Shown here: piece by piece, positions 9,192 to 18,451 of the stretch
Position numbering within the stretch: position 1 is the first letter of the stretch
Layout of the letters: each line of letters starts with the position of its first letter
From: Pseudomonadota bacterium
Lineage (GTDB): Bacteria > Pseudomonadota > Gammaproteobacteria > Steroidobacterales > Steroidobacteraceae
DNA: 64,000 bases
Direction: 5' to 3'
Assembly: GCA_021847105.1 (NCBI GenBank)
Contig: JAJZUT010000010.1
Coordinates: 1 to 64,000 of the forward strand
Program-made: the position numbers and the translations under genes
The notes under the pieces: model-generated
What the model was told of the DNA's origin: nothing
Database searches by the model: none
What the model saw: the letters and a program-made list of their open reading frames with translations, nothing else

Positions 9192-11186
9192 GTGACCCAG
9201 ACCAAGGTACTCATCGGCCAGATCCTGATCGTCTTCGGGATCGTGCTGGCTGGCATTTGGTACGCGACTGAGTGGACCGCCGCCGCGCTGGGCTTCCAGA
9301 TGCGCCTCGGGGCGCCGTGGTTCTTGTTCCGCGGCATTCCCGTTTACCAGCCTTGGCGGCTCTTCGAGTGGTGGTACGCGTACGAGCCCTATGCCCCGGG
9401 CGTCTTCGATACCGGCGGGGCGATTGCGGCCGGAAGCGGAGTCTTGGCGGCGGCCGCTGCGATCGTGGGCTCGGTTTGGCGAGCTCGCCAATCGAAGCTG
9501 GTGACAACCTACGGCTCGGCGCGCTGGGCGAGGTATCGGGATCTTCAGCGCGCGGGGCTGATTCGACCCGCGGGTGTGTTCCTCGGCCGAAGTGGCAAGC
9601 GATATCTCAGGCACGACGGCCCGGAGCATGTCATGGCCTTTGCGCCGACCCGCTCGGGCAAGGGGGTGGGGCTCGTGATTCCGACGCTCCTCACCTGGCC
9701 GGACTCCGCCGTGATCCACGACATCAAGGGCGAGAATTGGCAGCTCACGGCCGGGTGGCGGGCGCGCTTCTCGCATTGCCTGCTTTTCAATCCGGTGGAC
9801 GCGCGCTCCGCGGCGTACAACCCGCTCCTCGAGGTGCGTCGCGGAGCGCAGGAGGTGCGCGATGTGCAGAACATCGCCGACATCCTGGTGGACCCCGAGG
9901 GCGCGCTCGAGCGGCGTAATCACTGGGAGAAGACGAGCCACTCGCTCCTCGTCGGCACGATTCTCCATGTCCTCTATGCCTGCGAGGACAAGACGCTGAG
10001 CGGTGTCGCGAGCTTTCTCTCCGATCCAGCGCAGCCCATCGACCGGACGCTGCGGGCGATGATGACGACGAATCACCTCGGCGACCGTCCGCATCCGGTC
10101 GTCGCGAGTGCCGCCCGCGAAGTGCTCAACAAGGCGGATAACGAGCGCTCGGGCGTGCTGTCGACGGCGATGAGCTTTCTTGGGCTCTATCGAGATCCGA
10201 CGGTCGCGCAGGTGACGAGCCGCTGCGACTGGCGGATCGCGGACCTCATCGATGCCGAGCACCCGGTCTCCCTGTATCTCGTCATCCCGCCCGCTGACAT
10301 CGTGCGCACGAAGCCGCTCATCCGGCTGCTCCTCAACCAGATCGGCCGGCGGCTCACCGAGACGCTCGAGCTCCACGGCGGGCTGCCGAAACGCCGGCGC
10401 GTGCTCTTCATGCTCGATGAGTTCCCCGCGCTTGGGCGGCTCGATTTCTTCGAGTCGGCGCTCTCGTTCATGGCGGGCTACGGGCTTCGCGCCTTTCTCA
10501 TTGCGCAGTCGTTGAATCAAATCGAGAAGGCCTACGGCCCCAACAACTCAATTCTGGATAACTGTCACGTGCGCGTGGCCTTCGCGACGAACGATGAGCG
10601 CACGGCGAAGCGCATCTCGGATGCACTCGGCACTACGACGGAGCTTCGTGCGCAGCGCAACTATGCGGGCCACCGGCTCTCGCCCTGGCTCGGGCACTTG
10701 ATGGTGTCGCGTCAGGAGACCGCTCGCTCACTCCTGACCCCGGGCGAGGTTATGCAACTTCCGCCCGATGAGGAGATCCTCATGATCTCGGGCTACCCGC
10801 CGGTGCGTGCAAGGAAGCTGCGCTACTTCAAGGACCACAATTTCACCGAACGCGTCTTGCCGCCGCCCTCGCCCTCGGCTGCCGGCACCTGCGATGCTCC
10901 ACCCCCGCATCCCCACGACTGGCTGGCAGGCTTCCCGCTCCCCACCTGCCACCCGGTGCCCCGGAGGGCGGCGATTGCAGGCGTCGAGGACGAGGGTGGC
11001 GGTCTTTCTCGTGAGGAGGGCGTTACTGAAGAGGAGCTTCGCGAGCCGCGACCGAAGGAGCTCGAGGCTCTCGTCTCCCTCGACCCAGACTTCGATGAGA
11101 CGGGCGAGATTCTCGAGCCCGAGCCCGCCCTCGCGCGCGCCGCGCGGCTGGCTCCGCTCGATCCCGACGATGGGTTGCCGCTATGA
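9192..11186 (+). CDS. traG: Type IV coupling protein TraG/VirD4
   Basis: TraG is the inner-membrane ATPase that links the relaxase-DNA complex to the mating channel. The 664-aa product starts with two hydrophobic stretches (about residues 5-25 and 75-100), as expected for the membrane anchor. Walker A is APTRSGKG near 151-158. Walker B is VLFMLDEFPALG with the acidic pair near 409-410. FLIAQSLNQIEKAYG, the conserved motif of VirD4 proteins, follows. The C-terminal tail is acidic and proline rich. The stop overlaps the next start by four bases (ATGA). The gene heads a long co-directional cluster with trbB to trbI. Confidence 0.95.
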   Translation: MTQTKVLIGQILIVFGIVLAGIWYATEWTAAALGFQMRLGAPWFLFRGIPVYQPWRLFEWWYAYEPYAPGVFDTGGAIAAGSGVLAAAAAIVGSVWRARQSKLVTTYGSARWARYRDLQRAGLIRPAGVFLGRSGKRYLRHDGPEHVMAFAPTRSGKGVGLVIPTLLTWPDSAVIHDIKGENWQLTAGWRARFSHCLLFNPVDARSAAYNPLLEVRRGAQEVRDVQNIADILVDPEGALERRNHWEKTSHSLLVGTILHVLYACEDKTLSGVASFLSDPAQPIDRTLRAMMTTNHLGDRPHPVVASAAREVLNKADNERSGVLSTAMSFLGLYRDPTVAQVTSRCDWRIADLIDAEHPVSLYLVIPPADIVRTKPLIRLLLNQIGRRLTETLELHGGLPKRRRVLFMLDEFPALGRLDFFESALSFMAGYGLRAFLIAQSLNQIEKAYGPNNSILDNCHVRVAFATNDERTAKRISDALGTTTELRAQRNYAGHRLSPWLGHLMVSRQETARSLLTPGEVMQLPPDEEILMISGYPPVRARKLRYFKDHNFTERVLPPPSPSAAGTCDAPPPHPHDWLAGFPLPTCHPVPRRAAIAGVEDEGGGLSREEGVTEEELREPRPKELEALVSLDPDFDETGEILEPEPALARAARLAPLDPDDGLPL

Positions 11187-11650
11187 GCCGCTCGCGCCTG
11201 AATTTGTACCTTCAGCCTACACACGCGAAGCGGCTCGGGGAGCTGGCAGCCATGCGCGGGCTGTCGAAGTCGAGCATCGTTGCGGCGGCACTGGCGTCAT
11301 TTCTTTCGCCAGACGGTGCCGATCAGCGGGAGGCCGTGATCGCACGCCGGCTCGAGCGCCTCACGCACCAGTTGGATCTCCTAGAGCGCGACCAGACGAT
11401 CCTCATCGAGGCCGTCGCGCTTTTCATTCGGCACTACCTCACGGTCTCGACGCCCGTTCCTCCCGAGCATCAGGAGGCGGTTCGGGCTTTGGGAAGGGCG
11501 CGCTTCGAGCAGTTCGTCGAGCAGTTGGGTCGCCACCTGCACCGCGGCCACAGCCTGGCCCGGCGGCTGACGGAGGATCTCGGCGCCAACGGGCGCGAAT
11601 ACGCCCGGGCGGCCGAGGAAGCTGTGCAGGCGGTCGGGGAGGGCGACTGA
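11183..11650 (+). CDS. Ribbon-helix-helix (CopG-like) protein of the traG-trb cluster
   Basis: The 155-aa protein starts MSRSRLNLYLQPTHAKRLGELAAMRG and continues KSSIVAAALASFL, which fits a short beta strand followed by the two helices of a ribbon-helix-helix DNA-binding fold. The rest is helical. Small CopG-like genes occupy exactly this place between traG and trbB in Tn4371-type elements. It overlaps traG by four bases, and its TGA shares one base with the trbB ATG, so it is probably translationally coupled to both. It may autoregulate the cluster or act near oriT; the sequence does not decide this. Confidence 0.8.
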   Translation: MSRSRLNLYLQPTHAKRLGELAAMRGLSKSSIVAAALASFLSPDGADQREAVIARRLERLTHQLDLLERDQTILIEAVALFIRHYLTVSTPVPPEHQEAVRALGRARFEQFVEQLGRHLHRGHSLARRLTEDLGANGREYARAAEEAVQAVGEGD

Positions 11651-12684
11651 TGACGGATGCTCCCAAGAGCCCTTCCGGACAAGCTCGCCGCACCGAGCAG
11701 CGCTCCCCGCTTGCCGTGATGACGAGCCGGCAGACCCGGATGTTGCGCACCGCGATGGGGGATGCAATCGCTGCGGCGCTCGAAGACCCCGAGGTCGTCG
11801 AGATTCTCCTGAACCCGGATGGCACGCTCTGGTTCGACCGGCTCGACACCGGCCGGCGCCGTTCAGGCATCTGTCTCTCGCGCGAGGACGGCGATCGCAT
11901 CATCCGGCTGGTCGCCGCGCACCTGCGCCTCGAGGTGCACCCCGGGGCCCCCATCATCTCCACCGTGCTCCCTGAGACCGGGGAGCGCTTCGAGGGCGTA
12001 CTTCCGCCCATCGTGCGCGGACCGACCTTCTCGATCCGAAAGCGCACGGCGGGCGTGATTCCGCTTTCGAAGTACGTCGCGGAGGAGATTCTCACGGAGG
12101 CTCAGGCGCAGATCCTCCAGGAGGCGGTGCGCGAGCGAAAGAACCTTTTGATCGCCGGTGGAACTTCCACAGGAAAAACGACGCTCGCGAACGCGCTGCT
12201 CCTCGAGATTGCCTCAACCGGCGATCGGGTCCTCATGCTCGAGGACACCGTAGAGCTTCAGTGCCGGGCGGATGATCACGTGCCGCTGCAGACCCGGCGG
12301 GGTCTTGCCTCCATGGCCGATCTCGTGCGCTCGGCCCTGCGTCTAAGGCCCGATCGCATCGTGGTCGGAGAGGTCAGGGGCGGCGAGGCGCTTGATCTGC
12401 TCAAGGCCTGGGGCACGGGCCACCCGGGCGGCATTGCGACGATCCATGCGGGCTCGGCGCGCGGCGCGCTCACCCGGCTCGAGCAGTTGATCCAGGAAGT
12501 CGTCGTCACGGTTCCGCGAGCGCTCATCGCCGAGTCCGTCGATCTCATCGTCTTTCTCGCCGGACGCGGGCGCGCCCGCCGCGTCGAGGAACTCGTGCGG
12601 GTCACCGGTTTCGACGCGCACGGGTACCACCTCGAGCCCGCAGTTCCCAACCCCATCACTCATCGCCATGGACACCGACCATGA
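11650..12684 (+). CDS. trbB: Conjugal transfer ATPase TrbB (VirB11 family)
   Basis: TrbB is the hexameric cytoplasmic ATPase that powers assembly of the mating channel. The 344-aa product has the N-terminal domain ([20 protein letters not shown]) followed by the RecA-like domain. Walker [10 protein letters not shown] is near residue 170. The Asp box is [11 protein letters not shown]. Walker B is [21 protein letters not shown] and the His box is [10 protein letters not shown]. The frame is open far upstream, but the ATG at 11650 overlaps the preceding stop and gives the normal family length. The end overlaps trbC by four bases. Confidence 0.95.
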   Translation: MTDAPKSPSGQARRTEQRSPLAVMTSRQTRMLRTAMGDAIAAALEDPEVVEILLNPDGTLWFDRLDTGRRRSGICLSREDGDRIIRLVAAHLRLEVHPGAPIISTVLPETGERFEGVLPPIVRGPTFSIRKRTAGVIPLSKYVAEEILTEAQAQILQEAVRERKNLLIAGGTSTGKTTLANALLLEIASTGDRVLMLEDTVELQCRADDHVPLQTRRGLASMADLVRSALRLRPDRIVVGEVRGGEALDLLKAWGTGHPGGIATIHAGSARGALTRLEQLIQEVVVTVPRALIAESVDLIVFLAGRGRARRVEELVRVTGFDAHGYHLEPAVPNPITHRHGHRP

Positions 12685-13016
12685 CCACACCTCGTTCGCG
12701 CCGTCTTCGTCACGCTCTCACGTATACGATCGGACTTCTTGTCTCGGCGCTCTCCGGTGCGCCCGCGTTTGCCGCCGGCTCCAACATGCCTTGGGAGGCG
12801 CCGCTGCAGTCGATTCTGGATTCCATCCAGGGACCGGTCGCCAAGGTCATCGCGGTGATCATCATCATCGTGACGGGACTGACACTCGCCTTCGGGGACA
12901 CCTCGGGGGGCTTTCGCAGGCTCATCCAGATCGTCTTTGGTCTCTCGATCGCCTTCGCCGCGAGCTCCTTCTTCCTGACTTTCTTCAACTTTGCGGGCGG
13001 TGCCATCGTCTCCTGA
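12681..13016 (+). CDS. trbC: Conjugal transfer pilin TrbC (VirB2 family)
   Basis: The 111-aa prepilin has a charged N-terminus and a signal peptide ending near GAPAFAAGS. Two hydrophobic segments follow, VAKVIAVIIIIVTGLTLAF and LSIAFAASSFFLTFFNF, which is the two-helix layout of VirB2/TrbC pilins. The start ATGA overlaps the trbB stop. In IncP-type systems the mature pilin is cyclised by TraF, whose gene is not in this window. Confidence 0.92.
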   Translation: MTTPRSRRLRHALTYTIGLLVSALSGAPAFAAGSNMPWEAPLQSILDSIQGPVAKVIAVIIIIVTGLTLAFGDTSGGFRRLIQIVFGLSIAFAASSFFLTFFNFAGGAIVS

Positions 13017-13035
13017 GATCCGCACCGGAATCGCC

Positions 13036-13293
13036 ATGCCCACCGATGACTTCGAGGTCCCGCTCCATCGCGCGCTCACCGAGCCCATCTTCCTCGCCGG
13101 CGTCCCGCGCACGGTCGCGATCGTGAACGGGACGCTCGCGGCTGCGATCGGGATGGGACTGCAACTGTGGCTCCCCGGGCTCGTGCTCTTCGTGATCGGG
13201 CACACGCTTGCCGTATGGGCGGCGCGGACGGATGCGCAGTTCGTCGAGGTCTTCGCCCGGCACGTCAAGTACCCGAGCCACCTGGACCCGTAG
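13036..13293 (+). CDS. trbD: Conjugal transfer protein TrbD (VirB3 family)
   Basis: The 85-aa inner-membrane protein starts MPTDDFEVPLHRALTEPIFLAGVPR, the standard TrbD opening. One or two membrane helices follow (TVAIVNGTLAAAIGMGLQLW and LPGLVLFVIGHTLAVWAA). The ATG at 13036 was chosen over upstream starts because it restores the family N-terminus. It works with TrbE, whose gene starts 14 bases downstream. Confidence 0.9.
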   Translation: MPTDDFEVPLHRALTEPIFLAGVPRTVAIVNGTLAAAIGMGLQLWLPGLVLFVIGHTLAVWAARTDAQFVEVFARHVKYPSHLDP

Positions 13294-13306
13294 GAGAGAG
13301 CTGCGC

Positions 13307-15730
13307 ATGATGAGCCTCGCCGAATACCGCAAGCGCCCCGAGTGCCTTGCCGACTTTCTGCCCTGGGCGGCGCTCGTCGCGCCCGGCGTCGTGCTCAACA
13401 AGGACGGTTCGTTCCTGCGCTGCGCGCGATTCCGGGGCCCCGATCTCGACAGCTCCACGGAGTCCGAGCTCGTCCTCGCCACCTCTCGCATCAACAACGC
13501 GCTGAAGCGTTTGGGGTCCGGATGGGCGCTCTTCGTCGAGGCTGACCGTCGCGAGGCTGAGGGCTATCCCGAATCCTCTTTCCCGGATGCGCTTTCCTGG
13601 CTCGTCGATGAGGAGCGTCGCGGCGCCTTCGAGGAGACGGGCTCGCACTTTGAGAGCCGCTACACGCTGACGCTCGTCTACCTGCCGCCCGCGGAGGTGA
13701 AGGCCCGTGCGGGCCGGCTTCTCTATGAGTCTGCCGAGCGTGCGACCGTCGACTGGCGCGAGCAGCTCGCGGCCTACGTCACCGAGACGGACCGCTTTCT
13801 CGGGCTGCTCGAGGCAGTCATGCCGGAGATCCGCTGGCTCGATGATGCCCAAACGCTCACCTACCTGCACTCCACGGTCTCGACGCGCCGTCACCCGGTG
13901 GCTGTTTCGGAGGTGCCGTTTGCGCTCGATGCGCTGCTGGCGGATGAGCCCCTGGCCGGTGGTCTCGCGACAACTTTGGGCGATGCGCACCTTCGGGTCA
14001 TCACCGTCCGCGGCCTTCCCGCATCAACCTGGCCGGGGATGCTCGATGAGCTGAACCGGCTCGGGTTCGGCTACCGGTGGATGACGCGCTTCCTTTTTCT
14101 CGACAAGACCGAAGCGCTCCGGCAGCTCACCAGGATCCGCCGACAGTGGTTCGCCAAGCGCAAGGGGATCGTCACGCTGCTGCGCGAGACGATCTTCCAG
14201 CAGGAAAGCCCGCTTGTGGATTCCGATGCGGCCAACAAGGCGGTCGATGCCGATGCGGCGCTGCAGGAGCTCGGGAGCGATGCGGTGGGTTTCGGATACG
14301 TCACGGCGAGCATCGTCGTGGCCGACCGCGACCCGGCGGCGGTCGAGGAGAAGCGTAAGTCCGTCGAGCGCGTGGTGCAGGGGCGAGGGTTCGTTGCGAT
14401 CTCCGAGACGCTGAATGCGGTCGAGGCCTGGCTGGGCACGGTTGCCGGCCACGTGTATGCGAACGTGCGCCAGGGACTTGTCTCGACGGCAAACCTCGCG
14501 CACTTGATTCCGCTCTCGGCCGTGTGGGCGGGACCGGATCGCAACGAGCACTTAGGCGGTCCCCCGCTCATCGTGACCCGCACGGAAGGCTCGACGCCGT
14601 TCCGGCTCGTCACCCATGCAGGCGATGTCGGCCATACGCTCGTCGTCGGACCGACCGGTGCCGGCAAGTCTGTGCTGCTCGCGATGCTCGTCCTGCAATT
14701 CCGACGCTATCCCGGCTCGCAGATAGTCGTGTTCGACAAGGGCCGGTCAGTCCGGGCGACGGTACTGGGCCTCGCCGGGGAGCATTACGACCTCGGCGCC
14801 GACGGGGCCATCGCTTTTCAGCCACTTGCCGGGATCGACGATGAGGCCGAGCGTGCCTGGGCGGCCGACTGGATTGCAGCGCTCCTGCATCACGAGGGGG
14901 TCCCGCTCACGCCCGAAGTGAAAGACGCCGTGTGGTCGGCGCTCGGCAGTCTCGCCTCGGCGCCGAAACCGGAGCGCACGCTTACCGGGCTCTCGGTTCT
15001 CCTGCAATCAAATCCCCTGCGCCAGGCGCTCGCACCCTACACGCTGAATGGACCTTTCGGCCGGCTGCTCGATGCCGAGGAGGAGCATCTCGGCGCCGCT
15101 CGCGTGCAAGCCTTCGAGATGGAAGAGCTCATGCACACCCGAAGCGCGGTGCTACCGGCGCTGACCTACCTGTTCCATCGGCTCGAGGCACGGTTCACCG
15201 GCGCCCCGACGCTGCTCGTGCTCGATGAGGCGTGGGTGTTTCTCGATGATCCGGTCTTCGCCGGACGGATCCGGGAATGGCTGAAGACGCTGCGCAAGAA
15301 GAACGTCTCGGTCCTCTTCGCGACCCAGTCGCTCGCCGACATCCAGCGCTCGTCCATTGCGCCGGCGCTGATCGAGAGCTGCCCGACGCGCATTTTCCTG
15401 CCCTCGCCGCAGGCGATGGAGCCGCAGCTGAAGTCGGTCTACGCGGGCTTCGGCTTGAACGACCGTCAGATCGACATCCTGGCTCACGCGAGGCCGAAGC
15501 GCGACTACTACTACCAGTCGCGTCTCGGCTGCCGGCTCTTCGATCTCGGATTGGGTCTGGTCGGGATGGCTTTCGCGGCGGCGTCGACGCCGGAGGATCA
15601 GCGCGCGATCGATGAGATCGCCTCTAGAGGGGACTCGGAGTCCTTCGCGGCCAAGTGGCTCGCCCGGCGCGGACTCGATTGGGCCGCGCGGCTCATCGCG
15701 GACTTTCCGGCCGGGCGAGCCGCACCGTGA
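13307..15730 (+). CDS. trbE: Conjugal transfer ATPase TrbE (VirB4 family)
   Basis: TrbE is the large ATPase of the mating channel. The 807-aa product begins MMSLAEYRKRPECLADFLPW, with a GGAGAG ribosome site at about 13292-13298. The CagE/TrbE/VirB N-terminal domain covers roughly residues 1-400. The ATPase domain has Walker A GPTGAGKSVLLAML near 448-455 and Walker B LLVLDEAWVFLDDP with the acidic pair near 640-641. It also carries VSVLFATQSLADI. Full length is about normal for the family (800-850). Codon usage and GC match the other trb genes. Confidence 0.95.
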   Translation: MMSLAEYRKRPECLADFLPWAALVAPGVVLNKDGSFLRCARFRGPDLDSSTESELVLATSRINNALKRLGSGWALFVEADRREAEGYPESSFPDALSWLVDEERRGAFEETGSHFESRYTLTLVYLPPAEVKARAGRLLYESAERATVDWREQLAAYVTETDRFLGLLEAVMPEIRWLDDAQTLTYLHSTVSTRRHPVAVSEVPFALDALLADEPLAGGLATTLGDAHLRVITVRGLPASTWPGMLDELNRLGFGYRWMTRFLFLDKTEALRQLTRIRRQWFAKRKGIVTLLRETIFQQESPLVDSDAANKAVDADAALQELGSDAVGFGYVTASIVVADRDPAAVEEKRKSVERVVQGRGFVAISETLNAVEAWLGTVAGHVYANVRQGLVSTANLAHLIPLSAVWAGPDRNEHLGGPPLIVTRTEGSTPFRLVTHAGDVGHTLVVGPTGAGKSVLLAMLVLQFRRYPGSQIVVFDKGRSVRATVLGLAGEHYDLGADGAIAFQPLAGIDDEAERAWAADWIAALLHHEGVPLTPEVKDAVWSALGSLASAPKPERTLTGLSVLLQSNPLRQALAPYTLNGPFGRLLDAEEEHLGAARVQAFEMEELMHTRSAVLPALTYLFHRLEARFTGAPTLLVLDEAWVFLDDPVFAGRIREWLKTLRKKNVSVLFATQSLADIQRSSIAPALIESCPTRIFLPSPQAMEPQLKSVYAGFGLNDRQIDILAHARPKRDYYYQSRLGCRLFDLGLGLVGMAFAAASTPEDQRAIDEIASRGDSESFAAKWLARRGLDWAARLIADFPAGRAAP

Positions 15731-15774
15731 GTTCCTTTGTTGGCCGATGTGTCTTGAGCATGAGGGAACATCCC

Positions 15775-16506
15775 GTGAAGAAGCTCCCCGTATTTCTCCT
15801 GGTGCTCGCCACGATGCTGATGGTATCGAGACAGGCCTTCGCGCAGTGGGTCGTGTTCGATCCGTCGAACTTCGTCGAGAACATGCTCACGGAGCTTCAT
15901 ACCCTGACTCAGATCGAGAATCAGGTTCTCGAGCTTCAGAACGAAGCGCAGATGCTGTTGAACCAGGGAAAGAACCTTCAGGGCCTTAACTTCACCGCGC
16001 TCACGCAGCTTCAGGCGACCTACGCCGCCACCGAGCAGCTGCTCAACCAGGCACAGGGTCTTTCGTTCGACCTGAATGTCACCCAGTCGCAGCTCGCGCA
16101 GAACTATCCCACGGCCTATGGCGCAGCCGTGACTCAAAATCAACTCGATGCCGGTGAGCTTGCGCGGTGGCAGGGCTCGCTCGATGCGCTCGATACCTCG
16201 ATCGAGGTACAGGCGCAGGCGAAGCAGAACCTCCCCTCCGACGAATCCGTTCTCGCGGACGTCCTTACGCGCAGCAGCTCCGCGGTTGGCGCGCTGCAGG
16301 CGATCCAGGCGACGAACCAGCTCCTCGGACTTCGGGTTCGCCAGGTCATGCAGAGCCAGCAGATCGCGATCTCTCAAGATCGCGCCGTCGCACTTGAGGA
16401 GGCGCGGATCGTCGAGTCCGAAGCGCGTGCCCGCGCGGTGCGTAGCCACTTCATGACACCGAGCACCGCGTACACGCCGCAATCCATCGATCTCTCGGGG
16501 AATTGA
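15775..16506 (+). CDS. trbJ: Conjugal transfer protein TrbJ (VirB5 family)
   Basis: TrbJ is the minor pilus component. The product is about 243 aa. The GTG at 15775 has GAGGGA seven bases upstream and gives a clean signal peptide (KKLPVFLLVLATMLMVSRQAFA then QWVVFD). The ATG at 15760 would add five residues and is possible. The mature part is helical and coiled-coil rich, with the family segment DPSNFVENMLTELHTLTQIENQ. The next 68 bases up to trbL hold no trbK-like lipoprotein gene. Confidence 0.9.
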   Translation: MKKLPVFLLVLATMLMVSRQAFAQWVVFDPSNFVENMLTELHTLTQIENQVLELQNEAQMLLNQGKNLQGLNFTALTQLQATYAATEQLLNQAQGLSFDLNVTQSQLAQNYPTAYGAAVTQNQLDAGELARWQGSLDALDTSIEVQAQAKQNLPSDESVLADVLTRSSSAVGALQAIQATNQLLGLRVRQVMQSQQIAISQDRAVALEEARIVESEARARAVRSHFMTPSTAYTPQSIDLSGN

Positions 16507-16574
16507 GTGCGCCCTTCGTCCATCCTGCAGAACGACCGCATAGATGACCGATTCCGTGAGCGAACCGGCGTGAG

Positions 16575-17741
16575 ATGCCAGTCATGAACAATCTCGGCGT
16601 CATCGACCAGTTCACGAATGTCTTCTCCCGATACATCGACAGCGGCTTCGGGTTGCTGTCGGGCGAGGTGCATTTCCTCACGGCGACGCTGGTCGGAATC
16701 GACCTCACGCTCGCCGGGCTCTTCTGGGCGATGGGCGGGTCGGACGATGTCATTGCCCGGCTCATCAAGAAGACGCTCTACATCGGGGCGTTCGTCTACA
16801 TCATCACGAACTTCGGTGCGCTTTCGAGCATCCTGCTGCGCTCGTTTGCGGGCCTGGGGCTCGTGGCCTCGGGCTCGACGCTAACGGCGAGCAATCTCTT
16901 GAGGCCGGGACAGTTGGCTGCGGTCGGCGTCACGGCCGGCAGGCCGATCCTCACGCAGATTGGCGACCTCGTGGGCTTCCCGAGCCTCTTCACCAACTTC
17001 GACACCATTGCGGTGCTCGGACTCGCCTGGCTCGTGGTGATTCTGAGCTTCTTCATCCTTGCCGTGCAGCTCTTCGTGACGCTGATCGAGTTCAAGCTGA
17101 CGACGCTCGCCGGCTTCGTGCTCGTTCCCTTCGCGCTCTGGGGGAAGACCGCGTTCCTTGCCGAGCGGGTGCTCGGGAGCGTCGTCTCGGCGGGGATCAA
17201 GATCCTGGTGCTTGCGGTGATCGTCGGCATCGGGACGAGCCTCTTCGGCCAGTTCACGGCACCGCTCGGGCAGACACTCACGATCGACAACGCACTCGCG
17301 ATCATGCTCGCGGCGCTCGCGCTCCTCGGGCTCGGGATCTATGGACCGGGTATTGCGACGGGGCTGGTTTCCGGCGGTCCGCAGCTCGGCGCCGGTGCAG
17401 CCGCGGGCACGATGCTCGCTGGCGGCGGTGTTGGCGTGGCGGCCGGCGCCGCAGCCGTCGCCACGGGCGTCGGCGGCTATCGCTTGGCACGCGGAATCGG
17501 CTCCGCAGTGCGCGCCCAAGGCGCGCGGATGGCCGGAACGGGCTCCGCAGGGGGCGGCGCTTCCGGTGGCTCATCAGCGGGTGCACCCGCGCAAGCACAA
17601 AGCTCCGGCGCGCCGACCTGGGCGCAGTGCCTGCGCTCGAAGTTCGCACAAGGGTCGAGGACCTCGGCCCACACCGTGCGCTCGGCCGACCGGCCAGGCG
17701 CCGGACCCCATCCCGATCTCAGTGACAAGAAGGACGAATGA
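16575..17741 (+). CDS. trbL: Conjugal transfer protein TrbL (VirB6 family)
   Basis: This 388-aa polytopic inner-membrane protein forms part of the channel. The N-terminal half has five or six hydrophobic segments, for example LGLAWLVVILSFFILAVQLF and LVPFALWGKTAFL. A glycine/alanine-rich stretch follows (GGPQLGAGAAAGTMLAGGG), then a disordered Ser/Gly/Pro tail that is typical of TrbL. Its stop overlaps the trbF start by four bases. Confidence 0.93.
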   Translation: MPVMNNLGVIDQFTNVFSRYIDSGFGLLSGEVHFLTATLVGIDLTLAGLFWAMGGSDDVIARLIKKTLYIGAFVYIITNFGALSSILLRSFAGLGLVASGSTLTASNLLRPGQLAAVGVTAGRPILTQIGDLVGFPSLFTNFDTIAVLGLAWLVVILSFFILAVQLFVTLIEFKLTTLAGFVLVPFALWGKTAFLAERVLGSVVSAGIKILVLAVIVGIGTSLFGQFTAPLGQTLTIDNALAIMLAALALLGLGIYGPGIATGLVSGGPQLGAGAAAGTMLAGGGVGVAAGAAAVATGVGGYRLARGIGSAVRAQGARMAGTGSAGGGASGGSSAGAPAQAQSSGAPTWAQCLRSKFAQGSRTSAHTVRSADRPGAGPHPDLSDKKDE

Positions 17742-18451
17742 TGCCTTTCAAAAGAGCGAGCGTCCGCTACTCGAAGACGCCGGTTCCGGAGACTCCCTAC
17801 CAGGCGGCTCAGCAGCTCTGGGACGAGCGGATCGGCTCGGCGCGCGTGCAGGCGGCGAACTGGCGACTCATGGCGTTCGGGTCGCTGGGCCTTGCATTTC
17901 TCGTGGCGGCCGGGCTCGTCTGGTATTCGGGGCGCTCGACGATCACGCCCTATGTCGTCGAGGTCGATCGGACCGGGCAGGTGCTCGGCGTCGGGCCAGC
18001 GGTTGAGGCCTATCACCCGCGCGCTGCGGAGATCGCCTACTTCCTCTCGCGGTTCATCGAGGACGTGCGCTCCGTGCCCTTGGATCCCGTCGTGTTGCGT
18101 CAGAACTGGCTCGAGGCCTACGACTACGTGACGCCCCGGGGCGCACAGATGTTGAACGCCTACGCCCGCGCCGAGAATCCTTTCGCGCAGGTCGGTCGCC
18201 GCTCCGTGACGGTGCAGGTGACGAGCATCGTCCGGGTGTCGGGATCCTCTTATCAGGTCCAGTGGACCGAGAGCGCTTATGCAAATGGAGCGCTCGTGTC
18301 GAGCGATCGCTGGACGGGGATCCTCACGATCGTGATCCACACGCCCCACGACGTCGTTTCCTTGAGCAAGAACCCGCTCGGCATCTATATCGACGGGCTC
18401 GACTGGAGCCGTGATGTCAGCACCGTGCAATCCAACGGAGATTCCAAGTGA
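17738..18451 (+). CDS. trbF: Conjugal transfer protein TrbF (VirB8 family)
   Basis: The 237-aa bitopic protein has a cytoplasmic N-terminus (YSKTPVPETPYQAAQQLWDER), one membrane helix (LMAFGSLGLAFLVAAGLVWY) and a periplasmic NTF2-like domain with TPYVVEVDRTGQ, as in TrbF. Starts at 17738 and 17741 are both ATG; the first overlaps the trbL stop. The end overlaps the trbG GTG by four bases, so this part of the cluster is tightly coupled. Confidence 0.93.
   Translation: MMPFKRASVRYSKTPVPETPYQAAQQLWDERIGSARVQAANWRLMAFGSLGLAFLVAAGLVWYSGRSTITPYVVEVDRTGQVLGVGPAVEAYHPRAAEIAYFLSRFIEDVRSVPLDPVVLRQNWLEAYDYVTPRGAQMLNAYARAENPFAQVGRRSVTVQVTSIVRVSGSSYQVQWTESAYANGALVSSDRWTGILTIVIHTPHDVVSLSKNPLGIYIDGLDWSRDVSTVQSNGDSK

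Noticed and set aside
8826..10520. Minus-strand frame of 564 codons opposite traG
   Set aside because: It lies antisense to the well-supported traG and the end of the helicase gene, and its product is low-complexity and charged. It is a shadow of GC-rich coding DNA.
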